Assembly (NCBI RefSeq): GCF_003171715.1
Contig: NZ_QGHL01000014.1
Span: 1-64,000, forward strand
From: Novosphingobium meiothermophilum
GTDB taxonomy: Bacteria; Pseudomonadota; Alphaproteobacteria; Sphingomonadales; Sphingomonadaceae
Direction of reading: 5' to 3'
DNA length: 64,000 bases
Part shown: one piece after another, positions 35,201 through 44,243 of the stretch
Layout of the letters: each line of letters begins with the position of its first letter
Numbering within the stretch: position 1 is the first letter of the stretch
The notes under the pieces: generated by a model
What the model was told of the DNA's origin: nothing
The model's input: only the letters and a program-made list of their open reading frames with translations
The model's database searches: none
Made by a program: the position numbers and the translations under genes

Positions 35201-36973
35201 CCCGATCCCGCCGCAAGCTGGCAGGAGCGCGCGCGCATGTTCGCGCTGCCCCGGTCAAGCTGGGACGATTACGACAGGAGCCTGATTTCGGCGGGTGGCG
35301 GGGTATTCCCGCGCAGCATGAAGGCAATCCCGCTTTCGCCGCAGGTGCAGGCCATGCTGGGGCTGGACGCAGCCGAGATCGATCCGGATTCGCTGATTTC
35401 GGCAATCCTGCGCGCCAAGGTGGACCTGCTCTGGTTCGGCGGGATCGGCACGTATGTGAAGGCGGGCCACGAGAACAACGTCGACGTGGGCGATCCGGCC
35501 AACGATGCCTTGCGCGTATCGGCCCATGAAGTGCGCGCCCGCGTGATCGGCGAAGGCGCGAACCTTGGCGTCACGCAGGCGGGCCGCATCGCCTTTGCGC
35601 TCTATGGCGCCGATGGCGCGGGCGGGCGCATCAACACCGATTTCATCGACAATTCGGCAGGGGTCGATTGTTCGGACAACGAGGTGAACATCAAGATCGC
35701 ATTGGCAGCGGCCAAGCGTGCAGGGCGGCTCGACGAGGCGGCGCGGGTCGAACTGCTGGCTGCCATGACCGACGACGTTGCCCACCTCGTGCTTGAGGAC
35801 AACCGCCTTCAGGCGCTGGCGCTTTCCATTGCCGAGCGCGGCGGTGCGGCGGCCATGCCTTCATGGTCGCGCCTGATCGATGTGCTGGAGGAAGGTGGCG
35901 ATCTTGATCGCCGGACCGAAGGGCTGGCCAGCGCCGAGGAACTGGCGCGTCGCGCCGCGGCAGGGCAGGGGCTGACCCGGCCCGAACTGGCGGTGCTGCT
36001 GTCCAGCAGCAAGCTGGCCTTGCAGCGCGCGCTCGAGGAAAGCGCGGTGGTGGACGATCCAGTGCTGGAAGCGGAACTGATCGCCGCGTTTCCGCCCCGG
36101 ATGCGCGAAGCCTTCCCTGCCGAGATCGCGCAGCACCGCCTGCGCCGCGAGATCATTGCAACCAAGCTGGCGAACCGCATCGTCAACCGCATGGGTCCGG
36201 TCATGCCCTTCGAACTGTGCGAGGAGGAGGGCGTTTCGCTGGCGCAGATGGCGGCGGCCTTCGTCGCGGCCGAACGGCTGCTCGATCTCGGCAGGACATG
36301 GGACATGCTCGATACGGCAGTCATGTCCGAAGCGCTGCGGCTCATGCTGTTCGAACGTGCGGCGCAGGGTCTGCGCGGCCATGTTGCCGATGTGCTGCGC
36401 GCGGGGCACGGTTCGCTGCAACCGGGCGCACTGATTGCCATGCTCGATGCCGATGTCGGCCTGCTTTCGGGCGCGGCGGCGGGGCTGCTGCGCGGCGAGG
36501 CGCAGGCACAGGCGCGCCAGATGGCCGATGATCTGGCCGCCGCCGGTGCGCCTGCCGAAGTTGCCGCGCGGCTTGTCCATCTGTTCGACATGGACGGCGC
36601 GGTGGGGCTTGCCCATCTGGCGGGCGACCTGGGCGTGGATGCCGCGCTTCTGACGAGGGCCTTTGCCGATCTGGGCGCAGAACTGGGGCTGGACTGGGCG
36701 CAGCAGACGACCCGCAAGCTTGCCGTGTCCGATACGTGGGAGCGCCTGCTGGTGGCGGGGCTGGGACGCGATTTCGAGCAGATGCGCCTCGATTTCCTTG
36801 GCCGATGCGGCGATGCCGGGCCAGACCGGTTCGCGCGCGAATGGCTGGCCGGCCATGCCGATGAAGTGCGCCAGTTCCGCGCGCTGGTGGCCCGTGCGCA
36901 GTCAGCACCGGCGGTCACGCCTGCCATGCTGGCGCAGGTGGCCAGTCAGGCCCGGACCCTGCTGGGGCGGTAG
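32240..36973 (+). CDS. gdhB: NAD-specific glutamate dehydrogenase, large (180 kDa) class
   Basis: 1577 residues, the expected size of the L-GDH180 family. N-terminal ACT-like and helical regulatory regions precede the catalytic core; the active-site lysine segment VPTGAKGGFYPKQLP and GGLRWSDRRDDFRTEI, then the NAD-binding region GEGANLGVTQAGRI, are intact. It deaminates glutamate to 2-oxoglutarate with NAD, mainly a catabolic step in amino-acid use. GGAG at 32229-32232 is a well-spaced ribosome-binding site. The gene stands alone and ends at an intrinsic terminator. Confidence 0.95.
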   Translation: MASPSAPTLAPSEPSATPGVNSLDMPGGDLAHALLERFSAALLPDEARDFDAARLAEAARFTAAAAAVRKAAEPAIVIESVSAARGAERHLRIAIINDDMPFLVDSVTSAITAQGLAIDRLVHPVAAVRRDGEGRLIGLPAGDASGERRESIIYLETERADARQRRALAGVLSEVLADVRAAVADWPLMQAAMRADADGLADPEGAALLRWLADGMLTQLGSVTRLRDGANEQPLGICRASARSLLAAPSYERAFEWFDSGKGRAPLIVKANRIANVHRRVPLDLFIVPRIENGKVAALSVHAGVWTSAALAAAPDRVPRLRTQLAELMDRFGFAPKGHAGKALVHAMTALPHDLLISFAEADLERVVTATMSLVDRPRPRLALVEAPLARHLFAFVWLPRDLLSTQVRLSIQAMLESAAGAQVIDWALQVEGSTLAMLRFVLDVREQSDAGADEDALDQQLQGLVRGWAGAVEAELAKAEEPARAAALAARYADAFPLAFRNASGPEEAASDIRVLRTLAGSKAPRRAARLHRHAGEEALRLKLYQREGAIVLSDAVPVLENFGFRVLEEVPTPLAGGKLGYIHDFIVAHPAGSTVDELLARAASIEASLAAVLNGAAEDDAFNRLIVAIGLTATEANWLRAFYRYLRQAGMTFGIPTVVDALRSAPAVTRGLIDAFSARHDPAFAGDREEAFAAAEERIRTGLAAVAAINDDRLLRAFRALVGAILRTNAFAPAAAEALAFKIDSAQVPGLPKPLPWREIFVYSPRVEGIHLRAGAVARGGLRWSDRRDDFRTEILGLMKAQRVKNAVIVPTGAKGGFYPKQLPDPVRDREGWLAEGKASYQVFIRTLLSLTDNIVGGRVVHPAGVVVRDGEDPYFVVAADKGTATFSDVANAIAQSRDFWLDDAFASGGSNGYDHKAMGITARGAWLSVRRHFLEMGVDVQTDPVRVAGCGDMSGDVFGNGMLLSRTIKLVAAFDHRHVFLDPDPDPAASWQERARMFALPRSSWDDYDRSLISAGGGVFPRSMKAIPLSPQVQAMLGLDAAEIDPDSLISAILRAKVDLLWFGGIGTYVKAGHENNVDVGDPANDALRVSAHEVRARVIGEGANLGVTQAGRIAFALYGADGAGGRINTDFIDNSAGVDCSDNEVNIKIALAAAKRAGRLDEAARVELLAAMTDDVAHLVLEDNRLQALALSIAERGGAAAMPSWSRLIDVLEEGGDLDRRTEGLASAEELARRAAAGQGLTRPELAVLLSSSKLALQRALEESAVVDDPVLEAELIAAFPPRMREAFPAEIAQHRLRREIIATKLANRIVNRMGPVMPFELCEEEGVSLAQMAAAFVAAERLLDLGRTWDMLDTAVMSEALRLMLFERAAQGLRGHVADVLRAGHGSLQPGALIAMLDADVGLLSGAAAGLLRGEAQAQARQMADDLAAAGAPAEVAARLVHLFDMDGAVGLAHLAGDLGVDAALLTRAFADLGAELGLDWAQQTTRKLAVSDTWERLLVAGLGRDFEQMRLDFLGRCGDAGPDRFAREWLAGHADEVRQFRALVARAQSAPAVTPAMLAQVASQARTLLGR

Positions 36974-36991
36974 CTGACCCCGACGTGCCCT

Positions 36992-37019
36992 GACCTCTGG
37001 CAAGAGTGGTCCCTTTTTT
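36992..37019 (+). terminator. Intrinsic terminator after glutamate dehydrogenase
   Basis: GACC and TCT (36992-36998) pair with AGA and GGTC (37003-37011, with a GT bulge) around GGCA, followed by CC and six T (37014-37019). Confidence 0.65.
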
Positions 37020-37088
37020 GATGCGAGTCAGTTGACGCAGGGCCGCTTTTGTCCAAACGGCTGAGCCATACCTGAGAGGATTCGACGG

Positions 37089-38330
37089 ATGGGCAGTGAA
37101 ATGGATCGCGCGGACGTTATTATCGTGGGTGCGGGACACGGCGGAGCGCAGGCCGCCATCGCATTGCGCCAGAACGGTTTCGAGGGGCGCGTTCTGGTGA
37201 TCGGACGGGAGCCGGAAATCCCCTACGAACGTCCGCCACTATCCAAGGAATATCTTGCGCGCGAAAAGACCTTCGATCGCATCTGCATCCGCCCTGCCCA
37301 GTTCTGGCAGGACAAGGGCGTGGAAGTGAAGCTGGGCGCAGAAGTCGTCTCGCTCGATCCGGCGGCGCACACGGTCACGCTGGGGGATGGTTCGCAGGTT
37401 GCCTATGGCAAGCTGATCTGGGCAACCGGTGGCGATCCGCGCAGGCTTTCATGCGCCGGGGTCGATCTTGGCGGCGTCCATGCCGTGCGCACCAAGGAAG
37501 ATGCCGACCGGCTGATGGCTGAACTGGACGCCGGAGCGAAGCGCGCGGTGGTGATCGGCGGGGGCTATATCGGGCTGGAAGCCGCCGCCGTGCTGACCAA
37601 GTTCGACGTGCACGTCACCCTGCTTGAGGCGCTGCCGCGCGTGCTGGCGCGCGTGGCCGGTGAAGCGCTTTCCCAGTTCTACGAGGCCGAGCACCGTGCG
37701 CACGGCGTTGACCTGCGCACCAGCGCGGCGATGGACAGCATCGTCGGCGAAAATGGGCGCGTGACCGGCGTGAAGATGCAGGATGGCGAAGTTCTGCCAG
37801 CCGACATCGTGATCGTGGGCATCGGCATCGTGCCCTGCGTGGGGCCGCTGCTCCAGGCGGGCGCGGCAGGCGGCAACGGGGTGGATGTCGATGAATATTG
37901 CCGCACCTCTCTGGCCGATGTCTATGCCATCGGCGATTGCGCGGCCCACGCCAATGCTTTTGCCGATGGCGCGGTGATCCGGCTGGAATCGGTGCAGAAC
38001 GCCAACGATATGGCCAATGCCGTGGCGAAGGCCATCTGCGGCAATCCGGTGCCCTATGCGGCCACCCCTTGGTTCTGGTCGAACCAGTATGACCTGAAGC
38101 TCCAGACTGTCGGCCTTTCGACAGGGCACGATCAGGCCGTGCTGCGCGGCGATCCGGCAGCGCGCTCTTTCTCGGTGGTTTACCTGAGGGCCGGCAAGGT
38201 CGTTGCGCTCGATTGCGTGAACATGGTCAAGGACTATGTGCAGGGCAAGAAGCTGGTAGAAGCGCGCGCCGCGATTGCCCCCGAACTGCTGGCCGATGCC
38301 AGCGTGCCGCTGAAGGAAATGGCGGTCTAG
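37089..38330 (+). CDS. FAD-dependent ferredoxin reductase (putidaredoxin-reductase type)
   Basis: 413 residues from the ATG at 37089 with an AGAGGA site. FAD-binding [11 protein letters not shown] at the N-terminus, NAD-binding [11 protein letters not shown] in the middle and the second FAD motif YAIGDCAAH are all present, followed by the C-terminal interface domain. Such enzymes pass electrons from NADH to a 2Fe-2S ferredoxin that feeds cytochromes P450 or ring hydroxylases; ArR of Novosphingobium aromaticivorans is a known example. The P450 at 41.7 kb is a plausible end user, but no adrenodoxin-type ferredoxin gene is in the window. Confidence 0.9.
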   Translation: MGSEMDRADVIIVGAGHGGAQAAIALRQNGFEGRVLVIGREPEIPYERPPLSKEYLAREKTFDRICIRPAQFWQDKGVEVKLGAEVVSLDPAAHTVTLGDGSQVAYGKLIWATGGDPRRLSCAGVDLGGVHAVRTKEDADRLMAELDAGAKRAVVIGGGYIGLEAAAVLTKFDVHVTLLEALPRVLARVAGEALSQFYEAEHRAHGVDLRTSAAMDSIVGENGRVTGVKMQDGEVLPADIVIVGIGIVPCVGPLLQAGAAGGNGVDVDEYCRTSLADVYAIGDCAAHANAFADGAVIRLESVQNANDMANAVAKAICGNPVPYAATPWFWSNQYDLKLQTVGLSTGHDQAVLRGDPAARSFSVVYLRAGKVVALDCVNMVKDYVQGKKLVEARAAIAPELLADASVPLKEMAV

Positions 38331-39376
38331 CCAAGGCGCTGCATGGCCCAGTGGGCGGCGTCGGCGATGGCCGGGTCAGGATCGTTCGCAAGGGCCTGCA
38401 CCGCGGGAAGCAGGGCCGGATCGGCGCTGTTGCCCGCAGCATAGAGGCAGTTGCGCACCCAGCGGTCGCGTCCGATGCGCTTGATCGGGCTGCCGCTGAA
38501 CACGCGGCGGAAGGCCGCATCATCAAGCGCCAGCATGTCGGCAAGGCGGGGCGCGGCCAGCTCCGCGCGCGGCAGGAAAGCGCGGTTGGCCTGTGCGGCG
38601 GCGGCAAAGCGGTTCCACGGGCAGGCGGCAAGGCAATCATCACAGCCATAGATGCGGTTGCCCATCGCGGTGCGGAACTCGTGCGGGATTGGGCCCTTGT
38701 GCTCGATCGTGAGGTAGGAAATGCAGCGCCGCGCATCGAGCCGGTAGGGCGCGGGAAAGGCATCCGTGGGGCAGGCCGTCTGGCAGGCGGAGCAGGTGCC
38801 GCAGCGATCGGCGTGGGGCTGATCGGGCGAAAGGGCAAGCGTGGTGAAAATCGCGCCAAGGAACAGCCACGAGCCATGGGTGCGGCTGACGAGATTGGTA
38901 TGCTTGCCCTGCCAGCCGATCCCGGCAAGCTGGCCCAGCGGCTTTTCCATGACCGGCGCGGTATCGACGAAGACCTTGACCTCTGCGCCCGGCTGGTCCG
39001 CCACCAGCCAGCGCGCCAGCGCCTTCAGCCCGCGCTTGACCACATCGTGATAGTCGGCCCCTTGTGCATAGACCGAGATGCGCGCGCGGTCAGGATGGGC
39101 TTGCAGCATCCGGGGATCGGCAGCGGGCGCATAACTCATGCCCAGCGCGATCACGCTTTGCGCCTCAGGCCAGAGCGAGCGCGGGCCGCGCCGGTGGTGG
39201 AGGCGCGTCTCCATCCATTCCATCGTGCCGTGGCAGCCATCGCCCAGCCATTGTTCCAGCCGACGCGCGCGCAGCGGATCATCCGCAGCAGGCGCAATGC
39301 CGCAGGCGGCAAAGCCGAGCGCTGCAGCTTCGGCCTTCAACCGGCTTTCCAGATTTCCTGCCGTGCCGTTAACCAA
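38327..39376 (-). CDS. queG: Epoxyqueuosine reductase QueG
   Basis: 349 residues. Two 4Fe-4S motifs are clear ([16 protein letters not shown] and [13 protein letters not shown]), with the cobalamin-binding N-terminal domain before them ([26 protein letters not shown]). It reduces epoxyqueuosine to queuosine in tRNA. The start codon is uncertain: the only candidate at the right place is a TTG at 39376 with a poor ribosome-binding site. Its stop shares the bases CTAG with the stop of the convergent reductase gene. Confidence 0.93.
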   Translation of the reverse strand: MVNGTAGNLESRLKAEAAALGFAACGIAPAADDPLRARRLEQWLGDGCHGTMEWMETRLHHRRGPRSLWPEAQSVIALGMSYAPAADPRMLQAHPDRARISVYAQGADYHDVVKRGLKALARWLVADQPGAEVKVFVDTAPVMEKPLGQLAGIGWQGKHTNLVSRTHGSWLFLGAIFTTLALSPDQPHADRCGTCSACQTACPTDAFPAPYRLDARRCISYLTIEHKGPIPHEFRTAMGNRIYGCDDCLAACPWNRFAAAAQANRAFLPRAELAAPRLADMLALDDAAFRRVFSGSPIKRIGRDRWVRNCLYAAGNSADPALLPAVQALANDPDPAIADAAHWAMQRLG

Positions 39377-39422
39377 ACTTGTGGCCTCGCTCGTTCATTC
39401 GCTATCGCTAGGGGGATGAGCC

Positions 39423-40424
39423 ATGAAGATCGAGCTAGGGCAATGGCGGGCGGGAGGCAACTTGGCAGGCAACGGGGTTGACCTGACGGGCAGGGAACTC
39501 GCCATCGAGGCGCGCGGGCTGGTGAAGCGGTTTGACGGCTTTACCGCAGTGGACGGCGTGGACATCGCCGTGCCGAGGGGCGCGATCTACGGCATCCTTG
39601 GTCCCAACGGCGCGGGCAAGACCACCACGCTGCGCATGCTGCTGGGCATCATCGACCCGGATGAAGGCTATCGCCGCGTGCTGGGCGCGGAGCGGCCCAC
39701 CGATGTGGCGCGGCGGATCGGCTATCTGCCGGAGGAGCGCGGGCTATACCCTGCGATGAAAGCCTATGAGGCCATCGGTTTCCTTGCCGCGCTGCGCGGA
39801 GTGCCGCTGAAGGAAGGGCGACGGCGGGGGCGCGAACTGCTGGAGGCGCATGGCCTTGGCTATGCGGCAGACCGGCAGATCCGGCAGATGTCGAAAGGCA
39901 TGGCGCAGACCGTGCAGCTTCTGGGCACGCTGGTGCACGAACCCGATCTGGTGGTGTTCGACGAGCCTTTCTCAGGTCTCGACGCGCTCAATCAAGGCAA
40001 GCTGGAGCGGATGATCCGCGATCTGGCGGCGCGCGGCACCACGGTGATCTTCTCAACCCATGTCATCGCCCATGCCGAACGCCTGTGCGATCAGGTGGCG
40101 ATCATTGCGGGCGGCAAGGTGCCCTTCGCCGGTCCGGTGGACGTGGCGCGCGACCGGCTGCGCCCGCAGGTGCGGCTGGAAACGCGCGCGCAGGACGGGC
40201 CTTGGCGGGCGGCGCTTCCGGCGGATGCGCGCCATGAAGGCGCGTTCTGGTTCTTCACCCTGCCCGAAAGCGGCGTGGAGCCGCTGTTGCGGGCACTGAT
40301 CGAAGGGGATGCAGGCATTCTCAGCCTGTCGATCGAACGCGCAGGGCTGCACGATGCCTTCGTGGCGATTGCGGGCGAGGCGGCGGCAAAAGCGCTTGAG
40401 GAAAGCGCGGGAGAAACCCGATGA
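39423..40424 (+). CDS. ABC transporter ATP-binding protein (NatA-like)
   Basis: 333 residues. Walker A GPNGAGKTTT, a signature of the QMSKGMAQ form common in NatA-type exporters, and Walker B LVVFDEPFSGLD are present; a C-terminal accessory domain of about 100 residues follows. It drives the ABC-2 permease encoded next, with which it overlaps (ATGA). The likely role is export of sodium, a drug or a lipid; the sequence does not say which. Confidence 0.9.
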   Translation: MKIELGQWRAGGNLAGNGVDLTGRELAIEARGLVKRFDGFTAVDGVDIAVPRGAIYGILGPNGAGKTTTLRMLLGIIDPDEGYRRVLGAERPTDVARRIGYLPEERGLYPAMKAYEAIGFLAALRGVPLKEGRRRGRELLEAHGLGYAADRQIRQMSKGMAQTVQLLGTLVHEPDLVVFDEPFSGLDALNQGKLERMIRDLAARGTTVIFSTHVIAHAERLCDQVAIIAGGKVPFAGPVDVARDRLRPQVRLETRAQDGPWRAALPADARHEGAFWFFTLPESGVEPLLRALIEGDAGILSLSIERAGLHDAFVAIAGEAAAKALEESAGETR

Positions 40425-41653
40425 CCGGATGGACCGAGAAGCTGCGCGCCGCGCTGGTGATCGCACGGCGCGATTTCGTGGCCGTGGTCTTTTCCAAGAC
40501 CTTCATCTTCTTCCTGATCGGCCCGGCCTTTCCGGTGATCGTGGGCGGGCTTGCGGGCAGCATCGGCGACAAGGTGCAGCAGAACGTGGACCGGCCGACC
40601 ATCGGCCTTGCCATGAGCGCGGCCGATGCCGGACGCATGGTGGCGGCCCGTGCGGAACTGGACGGGCGGGTGCCGGGCACTATTCCTGAACTGGTGGTGC
40701 TGGCCGACGTGCGCCCCGGCGAGGCGTTCGATGCGCGCGCGGCGCTGGCCGATGGCGCAAGGCCGGTCGCGGCGGTTGTCGGCGGCACGCTCGACGCGCC
40801 GACGCTGACTGCCCCGCGCGAGCGGGCCCGCCAGTGGGTGGGCGTGGTTTCCAATCTTGCGGCGCGGGCGCGGGCAGCAGAACCGACCGTCTATCCCGAA
40901 GTTGCGGTAGAGGAAGTGGCCACATCGGTGGCCAAGGTGAAGACCGGCCAGACCTATACCGCGCAGGGCGCGCAGGTTCTGCTGTTCCTGTTGACCATGC
41001 TGCTGGCGGGCATGGTGCTTTCCAATCTGGTCGAGGAAAAGGGCAACAAGATCATCGAGGTTCTGGCCGCCGCCATTCCGATGGACGCGATGTTCATGGG
41101 CAAGCTCTTTGCCATGCTGGCTGTCAGCCTTGTCGGCATTGCGGTATGGGGCAGCGTGGGCGGGGCCATCGTGCTGGCGGGCGCCAAGAGCCTGCCTTCG
41201 GTGCCGGCCCCCGCCGTGGGCTGGCCGCTGTTCGCGCTGCTGGGCTTTCTCTATTTCGCCATGGCCTATCTGCTGATGGGATCGCTGTTCCTTTCCATCG
41301 GGGGCATGGCCACCACCGTGCGCGAAGTGCAGACGCTGTCGATGCCGGTCTCGATGTTCCAGCTCATGGTGTTCTTCTTTTCAAGCTATGCTCTGACCTC
41401 GCCCGGCACATGGGTGGAATGGTTCTCGCTGATCTTCCCGGTATCTTCGCCTTACGCCATGCTGGCGCGCGCGGCGCAGCATGGCGAAGTCTGGCCGCAT
41501 GTGCTGGCGCTTGGCTGGCAGGGTCTGTGGGTGATCGTGATCGTGCGGGCCGGGGCGCTCCTGTTCCGGCGGACAGTGATGAAATCCGGCCCGGCACAGG
41601 GAAGGCGCGGCGTCTGGGCACGACTTTTCGGAAAAGGCGCGAAGGCTTATTGA
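40421..41653 (+). CDS. ABC-2 type permease (NatB-like)
   Basis: 410 residues. One N-terminal membrane helix (FIFFLIGPAFPVIVGGLAG), a periplasmic domain of about 130 residues, and five further helices from about residue 185. The segment SNLVEEKGNKIIEVLAAAIP is diagnostic for the NatB/YhaP branch of ABC-2 permeases. It pairs with the ATPase directly upstream. The substrate is unknown. Confidence 0.9.
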   Translation: MTGWTEKLRAALVIARRDFVAVVFSKTFIFFLIGPAFPVIVGGLAGSIGDKVQQNVDRPTIGLAMSAADAGRMVAARAELDGRVPGTIPELVVLADVRPGEAFDARAALADGARPVAAVVGGTLDAPTLTAPRERARQWVGVVSNLAARARAAEPTVYPEVAVEEVATSVAKVKTGQTYTAQGAQVLLFLLTMLLAGMVLSNLVEEKGNKIIEVLAAAIPMDAMFMGKLFAMLAVSLVGIAVWGSVGGAIVLAGAKSLPSVPAPAVGWPLFALLGFLYFAMAYLLMGSLFLSIGGMATTVREVQTLSMPVSMFQLMVFFFSSYALTSPGTWVEWFSLIFPVSSPYAMLARAAQHGEVWPHVLALGWQGLWVIVIVRAGALLFRRTVMKSGPAQGRRGVWARLFGKGAKAY

Positions 41654-41746
41654 CAAGAATGTAGGTTGTGGCAGCTTGCATTGGCAAGGAGGACCGCGAG
41701 GCACAGGCGCGGCCGCCGCACGACGGACCCATTCCGGAGGATAGCC

Positions 41747-43084
41747 ATGGCAACGCAGCTTGCACCCGAAGCGCAGCAGTTCACCTACCGCAGTTCACCC
41801 ACCGCGATCGAAGCCTTCACCGCATGGCTGAAGGAAAACCCGCAGGCCATTCCGGCCCATACCCACAAGTGGGACGTGAGCCGGTCCGACATCTACCTTG
41901 AAGACCGCTGGCAGCCGATCTTTGCCGAGATGCGCGCGCAAGCCCCGGTCAACTTCGTGCCCGAATCGCCCTATGGCGCCTACTGGAACGTGGTGAACCA
42001 CAAGGCGATCCAGCACGTCGAATCGCTGCCCGAACTCTATTCCTCGTCGTGGCGCTATGGCGGCATCACCATTGGCGATCCGCCGGATGATGTCGATCCG
42101 GCGGTTCTGGCCGAGCGCCAGCTGCCGATGTTCATTGCCATGGACCGGCCCGAACACACCGGCCAGCGGCGCACCGTGGCCCCGGCCTTTACCCCCGCCA
42201 AGATGGTGGAGATGGAAGCCGACATTCGCCGCCGCACCGGCGAAGTGCTCGATTCGCTGCCCTGGGGCGAAAAGTTCGACTGGGTCGACAAGGTTTCGAT
42301 CGAGCTGACCACCGGGATGCTTGCCATCCTCTTCGGCTTTCCCTGGGCCGACCGGCGCCTCCTGACCTTCTGGTCGGACTGGGCGGGCGATGTGGAACTG
42401 ATCCTTGCGCGCGAACTGTCGGACATGCGCTTTTCGTTCCTGGGAGAGATGGCGCACTATTTCCAGCGCCTCTGGGCCGAGCGGATGCGGGCCGCGCCTT
42501 CGGGCGATCTCATCTCCATGATGATCCATTCCGAAGCGATGAACCACATGAGCCCGCAGGAGTTCATGGGCAATCTGGTGCTGCTGATCGTGGGCGGCAA
42601 CGATACCACGCGCAACACCATGTCGGGCATTGTCCATGCGCTCGACCAGTTCCCCGACCAGCGCGAACTGCTTGAACGCGATCCTTCGCTGATCCCGAAC
42701 GCGGTGCAGGAATGCATCCGTTTCGTGACCCCGCTGGCGCACATGCGCCGCACCGCCACGGCCGATGCCGAACTGTTCGGGCAGAACATCAAGGCGGGCG
42801 ACAAGCTGATCCTGTGGTATATCTCGGCCAACCGCGACGAGACGGTGTTCGAAAACCCCGACAAGCTGATCGTCGACCGGCCCAATGCCCGGCGGCACCT
42901 TTCCTTCGGCCACGGCATTCACCGCTGCGTGGGCGCGCGCCTTGCCGAACTGCAACTGCGCATCCTGCTTGAGGAAATGCACGAGAGGCGGATGCGGGTG
43001 CGCGTGGCCGGCACGGTGGAGCGCGTGCGCGCCAACTTCGTCCACGGCTTCCGCAAGCTGGAAGTCATGCTCGAAAAGCGGTAA
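41747..43084 (+). CDS. Cytochrome P450, CYP153-like
   Basis: 445 residues from the ATG at 41747 with a GGAGG site six bases upstream. The oxygen-binding I-helix is LLIVGGNDTTRN, the ERR-region EXXR lies in QECIRF, and the heme loop LSFGHGIHRCVGARLAE puts the thiolate at C394. TPLAHMRRTA and the C-terminal NFVHGFRKLEV are close to CYP153 terminal alkane and fatty-acid hydroxylases, though overall membership needs a phylogeny. Soluble, no membrane anchor. It needs a ferredoxin and reductase; a reductase gene is 3.4 kb upstream, but no ferredoxin is adjacent. Confidence 0.88.
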   Translation: MATQLAPEAQQFTYRSSPTAIEAFTAWLKENPQAIPAHTHKWDVSRSDIYLEDRWQPIFAEMRAQAPVNFVPESPYGAYWNVVNHKAIQHVESLPELYSSSWRYGGITIGDPPDDVDPAVLAERQLPMFIAMDRPEHTGQRRTVAPAFTPAKMVEMEADIRRRTGEVLDSLPWGEKFDWVDKVSIELTTGMLAILFGFPWADRRLLTFWSDWAGDVELILARELSDMRFSFLGEMAHYFQRLWAERMRAAPSGDLISMMIHSEAMNHMSPQEFMGNLVLLIVGGNDTTRNTMSGIVHALDQFPDQRELLERDPSLIPNAVQECIRFVTPLAHMRRTATADAELFGQNIKAGDKLILWYISANRDETVFENPDKLIVDRPNARRHLSFGHGIHRCVGARLAELQLRILLEEMHERRMRVRVAGTVERVRANFVHGFRKLEVMLEKR

Positions 43085-43234
43085 TTCGCCAGGCGTCGGC
43101 CTGTGCTATGCCGCAGGTCACGATTGGCAGGGCGGAACCGGGCTATTGCTTGCCCTGTCCTGTCGGCGGGCCACCGCCCCCCGGAGTTTCGCCTCCCGGC
43201 CAGTCGGCAGGACACCGGGAGGTTGCCGTCAGTC

Positions 43235-43747
43235 ATGCCCTCGTTCGCAGCCATGCCCCTATCCGCCATCGACCGCCGCCGCATGGTCGCGCTGCTTGTT
43301 GCCGGGGCCGCCATGCCGCTGGCTTCGGCCTGCGGCGCGCAGCCTGCCGGAAGGGGGCGTTATCCCGTTGAGAAAAGCGAGGCGGAATGGCGCAGGCTGC
43401 TCAGCCCCGCGCAATACCGCATCCTGCGCGAAGCGGGGACGGAGCGGCCCTTCACTTCGCCGCTTCTGAACGAAAAGCGCAAGGGCACGTTCACCTGCGC
43501 GGCCGATGGCACGGCGCTGTTTGCCTCGTCCACCAAGTATGACAGCGGCACCGGCTGGCCCAGCTTCTGGAAGCCGCTGCCGGGCGCGGTGGGCACCAGC
43601 ACCGATCGTTCGCTGGGAATGGTCAGAACCGAGGTGCATTGCCGCCAGTGCGGCGGGCATCTGGGCCATGTTTTCGATGACGGCCCGTCGCCCACGGGCC
43701 TGCGCTACTGCATCAATGGCCTTGCACTGAAGTTTGTGCCCGGCTGA
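43235..43747 (+). CDS. msrB: Peptide-methionine (R)-S-oxide reductase, exported lipoprotein form
   Basis: 170 residues from the ATG at 43235 (43253 is also possible). A twin-arginine-like DRRRM and a hydrophobic stretch ending LASAC suggest export and lipid attachment. The MsrB fold follows: KYDSGTGWPSFW, HCRQCGGHLGHVFDDGP and the catalytic cysteine in LRYCINGLALKF. The usual first CxxC zinc half-site is CAAD here, so one zinc cysteine is missing while the second pair is kept. It repairs oxidised methionine in envelope proteins. Confidence 0.9.
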   Translation: MPSFAAMPLSAIDRRRMVALLVAGAAMPLASACGAQPAGRGRYPVEKSEAEWRRLLSPAQYRILREAGTERPFTSPLLNEKRKGTFTCAADGTALFASSTKYDSGTGWPSFWKPLPGAVGTSTDRSLGMVRTEVHCRQCGGHLGHVFDDGPSPTGLRYCINGLALKFVPG

Positions 43748-43775
43748 ACGCCAAGTTCAAGCGCATAAGCAAGAA

Positions 43776-43806
43776 AAGCCCCCGTTCCGCGAGGGAAGGG
43801 GGGCTT
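43776..43806. terminator. Bidirectional terminator between msrB and rpmB
   Basis: AAGCCCCC (43776-43783) and GGGGGCTT (43799-43806) form an 8-base-pair stem. Read on the minus strand it is followed by TTTTC, serving rpmB; on the plus strand only TT follows. It lies between two convergent genes. Confidence 0.65.
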
Positions 43807-43837
43807 GATCTTGGTGCATCCCTTGCGGGATGGACAA

Positions 43838-44122
43838 TCAGGCAGCCGTGGCCTTCACCAGCTCGCGCTTCACCTTGAGGGCGCGCGGCGAAAGCTTGGC
43901 ATCCGACTGCTTGAGCAGCCAGTTGTCGAGACCGCCGTTGTGCTCGACCGAGCGCAGGCCATGGGTCGACACGCGGAACTTGAAGCTGCGCTCCAGCTTT
44001 TCGCTCATCAGCGTGACGTTCTGCAGGTTGGGCAGGAACAGGCGCTTGGTCTTGTTGTTGGCGTGGCTTACGTTGTGACCGACTTGGCGGCCCTTACCGG
44101 TCAGTTCGCAGATACGCGACAT
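43838..44122 (-). CDS. rpmB: 50S ribosomal protein L28
   Basis: 94 residues, a typical alphaproteobacterial L28 with [24 protein letters not shown] and LPNLQ. It is a structural protein of the large ribosomal subunit. A promoter (TTGACT, TAAGAG) precedes it on the minus strand and a terminator follows. It is divergent from tadA. Confidence 0.97.
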   Translation of the reverse strand: MSRICELTGKGRQVGHNVSHANNKTKRLFLPNLQNVTLMSEKLERSFKFRVSTHGLRSVEHNGGLDNWLLKQSDAKLSPRALKVKRELVKATAA

Positions 44123-44169
44123 GGCTGAAATCTCGCTTGTGTTCGATAATACCTATCGGGAAGGCGCGG

Positions 44170-44197
44170 CTCTTATCGATTCATGGGCCGAAGTCAA
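44170..44197 (-). promoter_or_regulatory. Candidate rpmB promoter
   Basis: On the minus strand TTGACT (44197-44192) and TAAGAG (44175-44170) are 16 bases apart, about 48 bases before the rpmB start. Confidence 0.5.
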
Positions 44198-44208
44198 GGA
44201 TTCGGAGT

Positions 44209-44236
44209 TTGAAAGCGATGATCGGGCACTTATACC
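44209..44236 (+). promoter_or_regulatory. Candidate tadA promoter very close to the start codon
   Basis: TTGAAA (44209-44214) and TATACC (44231-44236) are 16 bases apart. Transcription would begin at about 44243, right at the ATG at 44244, with no room for a ribosome-binding site. Confidence 0.45.
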
Positions 44237-44243
44237 GCGCGCC

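Noticed and set aside
41650-41678. TTGACA upstream of the P450 as a promoter
   Set aside because: The -35 is perfect but no -10-like hexamer is found 16-18 bases on, so I left it unannotated.
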